A DNA stretch of 12,256 nt. It comes from Opitutaceae bacterium (GTDB lineage: Bacteria > Verrucomicrobiota > Verrucomicrobiia > Opitutales > Opitutaceae). Shown here piece by piece: positions 1-9,287 of this stretch. The position numbers and the translations under genes were made by a program. Position 1 is the first letter of the stretch; every line of letters starts with the position of its first letter. The stretch spans positions 1-12,256 of the forward strand of contig JAISTY010000196.1 of assembly GCA_031272375.1 (NCBI GenBank). Direction: 5' to 3'. The notes beneath the pieces are model-generated. The model was given only the letters and a program-made list of their open reading frames with translations, had not been told where the DNA came from and searched no databases.

Positions 1-351
1 TTCCGGATAATCGAAAACGCGGACGGGCACGCCGCATTTTTCGAGCAGGGCGACGGTTTCCGACGCGCCCCAGCGCCCCGCGAGCACGAGGTCCGGCTTG
101 CGGCGCAACACCTCCTCCGCCGTCCCGCGGATCGCGGGGAGCCGCCGCGCCTTTTCAAACAGCGGCGAGTAATTCGGGCTGCGCGACAGCTCCGTGAGGG
201 CGGCGACTTGTCCCTCGTCGGCGAGAAGCATCACCCATTGGTCGAGGAGGAGGTTGAGGGAGACGACGCGGCGCGGCGGCGCGGCGGCGGCTTGTCCGGC
301 GGGCAACGGGACGCACAGGGCGAGCAGAAGGGTCAGGAGGGCGGCGCGCAC
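1..351 (-). CDS. ABC transporter periplasmic substrate-binding protein, COG0614 (BtuF/FepB-like), 3' end cut off
   Basis: Binds a cobalamin or ferric-siderophore type ligand in the periplasm and delivers it to an ABC permease. The 117 visible residues begin with a signal peptide (hydrophobic stretch LLTLLLALCVPLPA, then an Ala-rich cleavage region), followed by the family opening RRVVSLNLLLDQ and the typical segments LPAIRGTAEEVL and KPDLVLAGRW. This is the first lobe of the fold; the second lobe lies beyond position 1. I chose the GTG at 351 because the only upstream in-frame codons run straight into the TGA of fabH, and because this start gives a proper signal peptide; no ribosome binding site is visible. 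It lies 24 nt downstream of fabH on the same strand, so co-transcription is likely. The ligand cannot be decided from this half. B12 would fit the cobalamin-dependent EutB nearby, but that is inference. Confidence 0.83.
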   Translation of the reverse strand, partial: MRAALLTLLLALCVPLPAGQAAAAPPRRVVSLNLLLDQWVMLLADEGQVAALTELSRSPNYSPLFEKARRLPAIRGTAEEVLRRKPDLVLAGRWGASETVALLEKCGVPVRVFDYPE

Positions 352-375
352 GGCGGGTTGTCGGGGTTGGGGGCG

Positions 376-3040
<2,665 letters not shown>

Positions 3041-3074
3041 AAAGGAACCCCTTTGCCGAGGGTTGGTTTTCCCG

Positions 3075-3091
3075 CGGGAGCGTCCCTCCCG
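3075..3091 (+). other. Small hairpin downstream of eno
   Basis: CGGGAG, loop CGTCC, CTCCCG forms a perfect 6-bp stem in the 3' untranslated region of eno. No T-run follows, so it is probably not a terminator itself. A still smaller AAAGG/CCTTT hairpin directly follows the stop codon (3041-3054). Confidence 0.35.
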
Positions 3092-3118
3092 TGGTTCAGG
3101 TTTCCCTCCGGCATCCAC

Positions 3119-3158
3119 GCGGCGGCTTGTCTAGCATCACAAGCCGCCGCCTTTTTTT
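3119..3158 (+). terminator. Intrinsic terminator of eno
   Basis: A perfect 12-bp stem, GCGGCGGCTTGT (3119-3130) against ACAAGCCGCCGC (3139-3150), has an 8-nt loop and is followed by C and seven T (3152-3158). It lies 79 nt after the eno stop. This is a textbook Rho-independent terminator and separates eno from the TRAP operon. Confidence 0.93.
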
Positions 3159-3467
3159 GCCCGCCGACAACCCGCCGCGCGCCCCCAACGGCCGGCTTTT
3201 GACGCGAAAAATGGCGCAAGCCCTGCCGCGGGACGGGCTTGGGAACAGTAGCGCGCGAAAGAAATTGTTATGATAAAGTTTTTGGATGGCTGCATTGAGT
3301 TAAACAAAACTAATACATGCTGTTTTTGTTGTCGTGTTCATTATGTTTATTTTCAACATGTTCCATAACTAATGGGCGGGAGGCGCAAAAAAAATATTTG
3401 CACACCCCAATTAGCAGTTCAACTATCAGCGGCGTTCTCTTGGGAACCAAAAATAGGAATAACTAAT
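3159..3467 (+). promoter_or_regulatory. AT-rich leader/promoter region of the TRAP-eutB operon
   Basis: About 310 nt without a gene. The composition drops sharply; 3301-3360 has only 16 G/C in 60 bases, against a GC-rich background. A hairpin CAAGCCC (3217-3223) / GGGCTTG (3235-3241) opens the region. A near-perfect inverted repeat, AACAAAAC (3303-3310) / GTTTTTGTT (3322-3330), and a palindrome AACATGTT (3355-3362) are possible operator sites. A weak sigma-70-like pair is TTGCAC (3398-3403), 17 nt, AACTAT (3421-3426). AGGA at about 3456, upstream of the dctP ATG, is the only reasonable ribosome binding site I see in the operon. No cobalamin-riboswitch B12 box was recognised. Confidence 0.5.
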
Positions 3468-4547
3468 ATGAGCACACAAACACCAAAGGTTGAAAAAGCA
3501 GAGGCTCGCATGAACAAGCGCGAGTTTCTCAAGAAGGCCGGGCTGGGGCTGGCCTTCGCCGCCGGCGCGCCTTACATCATCGCCGCCAAAAAGCCCGCCA
3601 TCAAGTGGCGCCTCCAGACCTATGCCGGCTCCGCCCTCGGCGAACACGTCATCAAACCCGCGGTGGACGCCTTCAACAAGGCCGCGGACGGCGAGATGTT
3701 CATCGAGCTTTACTACGCCGACCAGCTCGTGCCCACCAGCGAGCTGTTCCTCGCCTGCCAGCGCGGCACCATTGACGCCGTCCAGAGCGACGACGACTCC
3801 ATGGCCTCGCCCGCCGACGTGAAGATTTTCGGCGGCTACTTCCCGTTCGCGGCGCGCTACTCGCTCGATGTGCCGGCGTTGTTTTACAAGTTCGGCCTCG
3901 ATAAGATCTGGAAGGAGTCCTACGACGCCGTCGGCGGCGTCACCTGGCTCAGCGCGGGCGCGTGGGATCCGTGCCACTTCGTCACCAAAAAGCCCATCAA
4001 CTCGCTCGCTGATCTCAAGGGGTTGCGGGTCTACACGTTCCCGACCGCCGGGCAGTTCCTGCAGCAATTCGGCGTCGTGCCCGTCACCCTGCCCTACGAG
4101 GACGCGGCCCCCGCGGTCACCACCGGGCAGCTCGACGGCATGGCGTGGTGCGGCATCACCGAGGACTACACCGTCGGCTGGGCGGATGTTAACAAATACT
4201 TCCTGACCAACAACATCTCCGGCGCGTGGATCGGGCACTTCTTCGCCAACACGAAGTCCTGGGCGAAAGTGCCGGACAAGTTGAAGGAACTCTGGAAGTT
4301 GTGCATGGACAGCTCGCACTACTACCGCCAGCACTGGTATTGGGCGGGCGAGGCCGACCTCCGCGTCAACGGCCCCAAGCTCAAACTCACCGCGATCCCC
4401 GACGACGAATGGAAGAGCGTCGAGGAAGCCGCCGTCAAATTCTGGTCGGAACTTGGCAAGACCTCCGAGCGCGCCGGCAAGGTCGTCAAGATATTCCAGG
4501 ACTACAACGCTCTCATGGCGAAGGCCGGAAGGCCGTATCGCTACTGA
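3468..4547 (+). CDS. dctP: TRAP transporter periplasmic substrate-binding protein (DctP family), candidate ethanolamine/amine binder
   Basis: Captures the substrate in the periplasm for the TRAP membrane subunits encoded just downstream. It is 359 aa from the ATG at 3468. An internal ATG at 3510 (MNKREFLKKAGLG) would also give a complete signal; I prefer 3468 because AGGA lies before it, with moderate certainty. The signal resembles a Tat signal with KR in place of RR (NKREFLK), followed by a hydrophobic stretch ending about residue 40. Family features include LADLKGLRVYTFPTAG (180-195), TLPYEDAAPAVTTGQLDGM (207-225) and the aromatic-rich C-terminus. Most DctP proteins carry a conserved Arg after LKGLK-x that binds the substrate carboxylate; here the aligned residue is Tyr189. 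This argues against an organic acid ligand, and eutB in the same operon points to ethanolamine. The symbol is a family name, not a claim of dicarboxylate transport. Confidence 0.95.
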   Translation: MSTQTPKVEKAEARMNKREFLKKAGLGLAFAAGAPYIIAAKKPAIKWRLQTYAGSALGEHVIKPAVDAFNKAADGEMFIELYYADQLVPTSELFLACQRGTIDAVQSDDDSMASPADVKIFGGYFPFAARYSLDVPALFYKFGLDKIWKESYDAVGGVTWLSAGAWDPCHFVTKKPINSLADLKGLRVYTFPTAGQFLQQFGVVPVTLPYEDAAPAVTTGQLDGMAWCGITEDYTVGWADVNKYFLTNNISGAWIGHFFANTKSWAKVPDKLKELWKLCMDSSHYYRQHWYWAGEADLRVNGPKLKLTAIPDDEWKSVEEAAVKFWSELGKTSERAGKVVKIFQDYNALMAKAGRPYRY

Positions 4548-4570
4548 CAAACAAACGGGTGTATAAATAA

Positions 4571-4601
4571 TCGCGGGGGGATTTTGGGTGTCCCCCCGCG
4601 A
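4571..4601 (+). promoter_or_regulatory. Intercistronic GC hairpin between dctP and dctQ
   Basis: CGCGGGGGG (4572-4580) pairs perfectly with CCCCCCGCG (4592-4600) across an 11-nt loop, and T4571/A4601 extend the stem to 10 bp. It begins 24 nt after the dctP stop and ends 17 nt before the dctQ ATG. AATTTATATA follows instead of a clean T-run, so partial termination or protection of the dctP mRNA 3' end is more likely than full termination. Such hairpins commonly raise binding-protein expression over permease subunits; that role is inferred here. Confidence 0.75.
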
Positions 4602-4618
4602 ATTTATATAAAAGTCTC

Positions 4619-5278
4619 ATGACATCGTTTTTCAAAAACACCGCCCGTTTTTATGTTCATTATGTCACCGCGCTGAACCACGCGGTCGGCATTTTCGCGG
4701 CGTATCTGCTGCTGATGCTGCTGGCCATATTGATGTATTCCGTCATCAGCGCGGGCGTGTTCAACAAGCCCGGCGTCTGGGTGATGGAGATGGCGCAGTT
4801 CACAATGGCCGCCTATTACCTGCTCGGCGGCGGCTTGTCCATCCGCGAGGGCGCGCATGTGCGCATGGATTTCCTTTATGAGAAATGGGGCGCGCGCCGC
4901 AAACTCGTCACCGATTGCCTGACCATCGGCTTCGTCGTGTTTTATCTGATTGTGATGGTGAAGGGCGGGATTTCCAGCTCGTCGTTCGCGCTTGAATACA
5001 AGCAGCGCAACCACACCGCCTGGGCGCCCTACATGGCGCCGATCAAAATCATCATGACAACGGGGATGTTCCTGATGCTGCTGCAGGTCGTCGCCGAATT
5101 TCTCCGCGACCTCGCGAAACTCGGCGGCTGGAACATTGAATACGGAAAATCCGAAACCGCCGCCGGAGAGGAGGTTCCGCTCATCTCCACGCGCGCCACG
5201 CGCTCGTTCAGCCCGGTGATGCTGTTCAACAACATCACCGGCGCGCTGTGCGTGAAACTTTACGACCGGACACGCTGA
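4619..5278 (+). CDS. dctQ: TRAP transporter small permease subunit (DctQ family)
   Basis: Small integral membrane subunit that pairs with DctM to form the Na+-coupled TRAP permease. It has 219 residues and four predicted membrane segments, at about 22-46, 54-74, 99-117 and 138-161. The short family signature REGAHVRMDFLYEKW (76-90) follows the second segment, as usual. The protein is longer than the common 160-190 aa because of a charged then hydrophobic C-terminal tail after residue 165, which has no motif I recognise. The ATG at 4619 follows a hairpin and an AT-rich leader without a Shine-Dalgarno. Position between dctP and dctM supports the assignment. Confidence 0.94.
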   Translation: MTSFFKNTARFYVHYVTALNHAVGIFAAYLLLMLLAILMYSVISAGVFNKPGVWVMEMAQFTMAAYYLLGGGLSIREGAHVRMDFLYEKWGARRKLVTDCLTIGFVVFYLIVMVKGGISSSSFALEYKQRNHTAWAPYMAPIKIIMTTGMFLMLLQVVAEFLRDLAKLGGWNIEYGKSETAAGEEVPLISTRATRSFSPVMLFNNITGALCVKLYDRTR

Positions 5279-5335
5279 AAACAGCCCGGACACTTCATAT
5301 AAACAACAAAACCACCCGAAAAAAACACCGCCGAA

Positions 5336-6655
5336 ATGTCACCCGAACTGATTATATTATTGATGTTCTCAACCCTGATGCTGCTGATGATAACGGGGCA
5401 GCGCGTCTTCGGCGTCATGGGCTTCGTTGGCGTCATCTGCGCGATTTGTCTGTGGGGCGACGGCGGCTGGGAAATGGGGTTCAGCGCGGCGATAAAATTG
5501 TTCAACTGGTATCCGATGCTGACGCTGCCGATGTTCATATTCATGGGCTACATGCTGTCGGAGTCCGGCATCGCCAACGATTTGTATCACATGCTGCATG
5601 TCTGGATGGGCGGGTTGCGCGGCGGGCTTGCGATAGGAACCCTGTTTTTGATGGTGATGATTTCGTGCATGAACGGGTTGAGCGTCGCGGGCATGGCGAT
5701 CGGCTGCAGCGTCGCGCTGCCGGAATTGTTGAAACGCGATTACGACAAGCGGATGATCAGCGGCATCATACAGGCCGGCAGCTCGCTCGGCATCCTGGTC
5801 CCCCCGAGCATCGTGCTTGTCCTATACGGCATGATCGCGCGCCAGCCGATCGCGACGCTCTGGCTCGCCGGCATCGTCCCGGGATTGATGATAGCCGCGT
5901 TCTTTTTGATATATATAGTCGTCCGCTGCAAACTGCAACCCTCGCTCGGTCCGGCGCTTCCGGCGTCCGAGCGCAACTTCACATGGGGCGAGAAACTGCG
6001 CGTGCTCGGCGCGGGAATTCTGCCGGTTTTGCTGATGCTGGTTGTCATCGGCTCGTTTTTCCTCGGCTACGCGAGTTTGGTTGAAAGCTCCGCGATCGGC
6101 GCGCTCGCCTCGATGCTCATCGCGCTTTTCCGGCGCCGCCTGACGCGGAAGGTTCTTCACAACACCCTGAAGCAATCGCTCAACGCCAGCGCGATGTTCA
6201 TGTGGATCATGATGGCCGCGCTCGCGTTCGCCGCGGTTTTCGACGGCCTCGGCGCCGTCCGCGCGATTGAAAAGGTGTTTCTCGACCAATGGGGGCTTTC
6301 GCCGTGGATGGTGCTGCTGTTGATGCAGGTCTCCTTTGTCATTCTCGGCATCTTCCTCGACGACACCGCGATGCTCGTGATTGTCGCCCCGTTATATATA
6401 CCGATGATTATAAAGCTCGGCTTCAGCCCGGTCTGGTTCGGCATCCTTTACACAATCACGTGCCAGATCGCCTACCTGACGCCGCCGTTCGGCTACAATC
6501 TGTTCCTGATGCGGGCGATGTCGCCGCCGGAATTCACAATAAAGGACATCTATGTCTCCATCATCCCCTTTGTCGCGATCATGTTTTTGTCGCTTATATT
6601 AATCATGTTTTTCCCGCAAATCGCGCTCTGGCTGCCCAGCCTCGCCGCAAAATAA
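5336..6655 (+). CDS. dctM: TRAP transporter large permease subunit (DctM family)
   Basis: The main transport subunit of the TRAP system, a multi-pass inner-membrane secondary transporter of the IT superfamily. The 439 residues are normal for the family and mostly hydrophobic. Family blocks are present: a first half with QAGSSLGILVPPSIV (146-160), the linking ASLVESSAIGA motif (246-256), and a second half with GIFLDDTAMLVIVAPLYIP (338-356) and the mirrored YLTPPFGYNLFLMRAM (380-395). The two helical-hairpin repeats with VPP and TPP are those that hold Na+ and substrate in characterised TRAP proteins. The start is 57 nt after dctQ, with no ribosome binding site. The gene uses about a dozen ATA isoleucine codons, whereas eno uses one. 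Confidence 0.96.
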   Translation: MSPELIILLMFSTLMLLMITGQRVFGVMGFVGVICAICLWGDGGWEMGFSAAIKLFNWYPMLTLPMFIFMGYMLSESGIANDLYHMLHVWMGGLRGGLAIGTLFLMVMISCMNGLSVAGMAIGCSVALPELLKRDYDKRMISGIIQAGSSLGILVPPSIVLVLYGMIARQPIATLWLAGIVPGLMIAAFFLIYIVVRCKLQPSLGPALPASERNFTWGEKLRVLGAGILPVLLMLVVIGSFFLGYASLVESSAIGALASMLIALFRRRLTRKVLHNTLKQSLNASAMFMWIMMAALAFAAVFDGLGAVRAIEKVFLDQWGLSPWMVLLLMQVSFVILGIFLDDTAMLVIVAPLYIPMIIKLGFSPVWFGILYTITCQIAYLTPPFGYNLFLMRAMSPPEFTIKDIYVSIIPFVAIMFLSLILIMFFPQIALWLPSLAAK

Positions 6656-6660
6656 TATAA

Positions 6661-8052
6661 ATGTCCTTTCAAAAAACATGGTCGTTTTCCGTCGGCAAAA
6701 ACCGGCATCATTTCGGGTCGCTGCGCGAATTGATGGCAAAGGCGTCGCCATGGAAGTCGGGCGACGCGCTCGCGGGGCTTGCCGCTTCCTCCGCGGAGGA
6801 ACGCGCCGCCGCCCAAAGCTGCCTCGCGGACGTGCCGTTGGCGCAATTCCTTGAAGACCTGCTTGTTCCATACGAGCAGGATGCCGTCACGCGCCTCATC
6901 ATTGACACGCATGACGCGGCGGCGTTCGCGCCTGTCGGCGGCTTGTCGGTCGGGCAATTCCGCGACTGGCTGCTGCGTTATGAGACTGACACGGAGGTTC
7001 TTACCGCGCTGGCGCCGGGGCTGACGCCCGAAATGGTCGCCGCCACCTCGAAACTGATGTCCAACCAGGATCTCATTTTAGTCGCATCGAAGTGCCGGAT
7101 TGTCACCGCGTTCCGCGACACGATTGGGTTGCCCGGCAGGTTGTCGGTGCGCCTGCAGCCCAACCATCCCGCCGACGACGCCCGCGGCATCGCCGCATCC
7201 ATCGTTGACGGACTGCTTTATGGCTGCGGCGACGCGGTCATCGGCATCAACCCCGCGACGGACAGCGTGCCCTCGATGGAAACGCTGCTGCGGATGCTCG
7301 ACGATCTCATTCGCCGTTATGAAATTCCAACGCAATCCTGCGTCCTCGCGCATGTGACGACCGCGCTGGAAGTGATGCGCCGCGGCGCGCCCGTTGACCT
7401 TGTTTTCCAATCCATTGCCGGAACGGAGGCTGCCAACAAGGCCTTCGGAATTAACCTGTCCCTATTGGCCGAGGCGCGCGATGCCGCGCTTTCGTTAAAA
7501 CGTTGGAATGTCGGCGATAACGTCATGTATTTTGAGACGGGGCAAGGCAGCGCGCTTTCGGCCGACGCCCACCACGGCGTTGATTTGCAAACCTGCGAGG
7601 CCCGCGCCTACGCGGTGGCGAGGCCGTTCAAACCGTTGTTGGTGAACACAGTTGTCGGCTTCATCGGCCCCGAATACCTGTCCGACGGCAAACAAATCAT
7701 CCGCGCCGGTTTGGAGGATCATCTCTGCGGGAAACTGCTTGGTCTGCCAATGGGTTGCGACATCTGCTACACCAACCATGCCGACGCCGATCAGGACGAC
7801 ATGGACAACCTGCTGACGCTGCTTGGGGTTGCCGGCTGCAATTACATCATGGGCATTCCGGGGGCGGACGACATCGCACTGGGCTATCAAAGCAACTCCT
7901 TCCACGACAGCCATTACTTGCGTCAGGTGCTAAACCTGCGCCCCGCGCCGGAGTTTGAGGCCTGGCTTGAAAAAACGGGGCTGACCCGCGCGAACAAGCT
8001 GCCGCCGCCGGAGACCAGCGCCGCGCTGCCATTCAACGCCTTCCTTGCATGA
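6661..8052 (+). CDS. eutB: Ethanolamine ammonia-lyase large (catalytic) subunit
   Basis: Adenosylcobalamin-dependent deamination of ethanolamine to acetaldehyde and ammonia, normally as an EutB-EutC complex. The 463 aa compare with about 453 in E. coli. By spacing and motif, the residues known to contact substrate in E. coli EutB (Arg160, Gln162, Asn193, Glu287, Asp362, from memory) correspond to Arg164 and Gln166 (RLQPNHP), Asn197 (GINPATDS), Glu292 (YFETGQGS) and Asp367 (GCDICYTNHADADQDD). All are intact, so the subunit looks functional. It starts 5 nt after the dctM stop, so it is almost certainly in the TRAP operon. EutC does not follow: the next gene is on the opposite strand 37 nt later. 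The window also has no reactivase EutA, shell proteins, or acetaldehyde and alcohol dehydrogenases. Confidence 0.98.
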   Translation: MSFQKTWSFSVGKNRHHFGSLRELMAKASPWKSGDALAGLAASSAEERAAAQSCLADVPLAQFLEDLLVPYEQDAVTRLIIDTHDAAAFAPVGGLSVGQFRDWLLRYETDTEVLTALAPGLTPEMVAATSKLMSNQDLILVASKCRIVTAFRDTIGLPGRLSVRLQPNHPADDARGIAASIVDGLLYGCGDAVIGINPATDSVPSMETLLRMLDDLIRRYEIPTQSCVLAHVTTALEVMRRGAPVDLVFQSIAGTEAANKAFGINLSLLAEARDAALSLKRWNVGDNVMYFETGQGSALSADAHHGVDLQTCEARAYAVARPFKPLLVNTVVGFIGPEYLSDGKQIIRAGLEDHLCGKLLGLPMGCDICYTNHADADQDDMDNLLTLLGVAGCNYIMGIPGADDIALGYQSNSFHDSHYLRQVLNLRPAPEFEAWLEKTGLTRANKLPPPETSAALPFNAFLA

Positions 8053-8089
8053 GGCGCGGAAGGGCGCCCGCTCGGACCGCCGGACGCGT

Positions 8090-8500
8090 TCATCTCCAAG
8101 GCATTGGGAAACAGGTGGTATTGTAGAGGGAATAGTCGGCGGTGCCGTTGACGGCGAAGGTGCGCAGGAGCGCGGCTTCGCGAAGAATGCGGCGGGCGGC
8201 TTCGAGGGTGGCGCCGGTTTTGGAGCGGTCGTCGGCGATGAGCAAGGCTTTGCCGGCGAAGGAGAAGGAGGGCGCGCGGAGAAGGGTCGGGGTTTCGCGG
8301 CAGGGGGTGTTGTCGGGGCCGCGCCAGTTGAGATGAAGGATTTCGAGGGGAATTTGGAAGCGTTCGGCGAGGAGGGCGCCGGGGACGCAGCCGCCGTTGG
8401 CAATGGCAACAACGGCGTCGAAGCGTTCCGTAAAACGAAGGGCGCGAAGGCGTTCGATGAAGTCGGCGAACGTCGGGCGGGCTGCGGGGGCGTCAGGCAT
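8090..8500 (-). CDS. Small type I phosphoribosyltransferase
   Basis: Likely moves phosphoribosyl from PRPP to a base or similar acceptor; the acceptor is unknown. The 136 residues contain the PRPP-binding loop ALLIADDRSKTGAT (85-98), with the DD...TG pattern of type I enzymes, and an earlier AIANGGCVPGALLAE (33-47) resembling the pyrophosphate loop of Gpt-like enzymes. The hood region LNWRGPDNTPCRET (58-70) does not name a substrate to me. The ATG at 8500 overlaps the last bases of the upstream ECF-type gene (ATGCCTGA, 8 nt shared), which suggests translational coupling. A substrate imported by that protein may be the acceptor. The gene ends convergently with eutB, 37 nt apart. Alternative: a broad COG2236-like predicted phosphoribosyltransferase. 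Confidence 0.75.
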   Translation of the reverse strand: MPDAPAARPTFADFIERLRALRFTERFDAVVAIANGGCVPGALLAERFQIPLEILHLNWRGPDNTPCRETPTLLRAPSFSFAGKALLIADDRSKTGATLEAARRILREAALLRTFAVNGTADYSLYNTTCFPMPWR

Positions 8501-9044
8501 TGCGGCGGATGCGGGCGAAGAGGCGCGCCACCGCGAAGCCGCCAGCGATTTGCAGGAGGATGCCGGGCCAGCCAAGGGCAAGGTCGCGGAGGGCAGCGCC
8601 GTGGCCGGCAAGCGCGGTTTGAACGAGACCGCCAAGGAGTTGCGCGGCGATGACGGCGATGGCGAGGCCGGCGAGAAGCGCGAAACCGGTGGTTTTGACG
8701 CGGCGGGAAACGAGACCGGCGACGATGGCGAGCGCGGCGGATTTGAGGGTGATGGCGAGAAGGACGTCGGCGGCGGGCATGCCGGCGAGGGCGTGGTTGA
8801 GCGCCGGGGACAGCAGGGCGGCGGCGAGACCGGCGCGCCAGCCGAGGCACCATGCGCCCATGAGCGTGAAGAAATAGATGGGCAGCCAGGTTTGCCCGCC
8901 GAGGGCGAAGGCATGGCAGGCCGCGGGCGCGAGGAGATTGCCGGCGACAAGCGCGGCGGCGCAGACGGTGAAGGCGAGGCGGCGCGGGCTGATGTCGAGG
9001 GGGCGCCAGAGGGTTTGGGAGACGGTCGGGTTGGCGGTATTCAT
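8493..9044 (-). CDS. ECF transporter substrate-binding (S) component-like membrane protein
   Basis: A 183-residue membrane protein with about five to six hydrophobic segments (about 23-43, 53-72, 73-90, 93-112, 118-142 and 158-176). The core GGQTWLPIYFFTLMGAWCLG (49-68), followed by LLSPALNHALAGMP (77-90), matches the pattern of ECF vitamin-uptake S components (G-x-x-WLP, a G-x-x-x-G helix, then SP...l-x-GMP). No ECF ATPases or T component are nearby, so it would rely on a shared energising module elsewhere. I chose the ATG at 9044 because an upstream in-frame ATG at 9089 adds a polar stretch before the natural MNTANP start; neither has a ribosome binding site. It overlaps the phosphoribosyltransferase gene, suggesting import and then phosphoribosylation of a base-like or vitamin precursor. 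The ligand is unknown and the family call is by pattern. Confidence 0.62.
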   Translation of the reverse strand: MNTANPTVSQTLWRPLDISPRRLAFTVCAAALVAGNLLAPAACHAFALGGQTWLPIYFFTLMGAWCLGWRAGLAAALLSPALNHALAGMPAADVLLAITLKSAALAIVAGLVSRRVKTTGFALLAGLAIAVIAAQLLGGLVQTALAGHGAALRDLALGWPGILLQIAGGFAVARLFARIRRNA

Positions 9045-9132
9045 GGGTGGTCGAGGTTGATGGTTGGAGGCGGAACGGGCGGCATCCAATTGCGAGGTGT
9101 TTGAAATTCAAGCCCCATCTCTTTTGTTTCAC
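9045..9132. other. First part of the divergent ECF-like / esterase intergenic region
   Basis: Sequence directly upstream of the minus-strand ECF-like gene, so its promoter should lie here or in the adjacent repeat block. I see no convincing promoter motif, riboswitch or coding potential. Confidence 0.3.
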
Positions 9133-9159
9133 CACAAAGGACACGAAGTATCCAATCCG

Positions 9160-9180
9160 TTGAACAGAAGATAAGAAGAA
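9160..9180 (+). repeat. Direct repeat copy 1 (TTGAACAGAAGATAA...)
   Basis: A 21-nt word that recurs at 9267 with a single mismatch (position 16, G against A). It sits 11 nt after a CACGAAG word and is followed by a CTGTTC segment, as is copy 2, so the repeated module is longer than the core. Confidence 0.8.
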
Positions 9181-9266
9181 CAAACCGGACGGCTCTGTTC
9201 TCAAGAGGTTAAATTATTACACAGAGACCACGGAGTTCCACACAGAGTTCACAGAGAGCCAAACCA

Positions 9267-9287
9267 TTGAACAGAAGATAAAAAGAA
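9267..9287 (+). repeat. Direct repeat copy 2 (TTGAACAGAAGATAA...)
   Basis: Matches copy 1 at 20 of 21 positions, offset by 107 nt. It is preceded by CACAGAGAG and followed by CTGTTCCCC, the same order as copy 1. This indicates an imperfect tandem duplication of about 107 bp. Confidence 0.8.

Noticed and set aside
3159..3467. Cobalamin riboswitch before the TRAP-eutB operon
   Set aside because: Looked for a B12 box and the associated paired elements and did not find them.
8053..8089. Bidirectional terminator between eutB and the phosphoribosyltransferase gene
   Set aside because: Only a 5-bp stem (GGCGC/GCGCC) is present, with no T-run on either strand.
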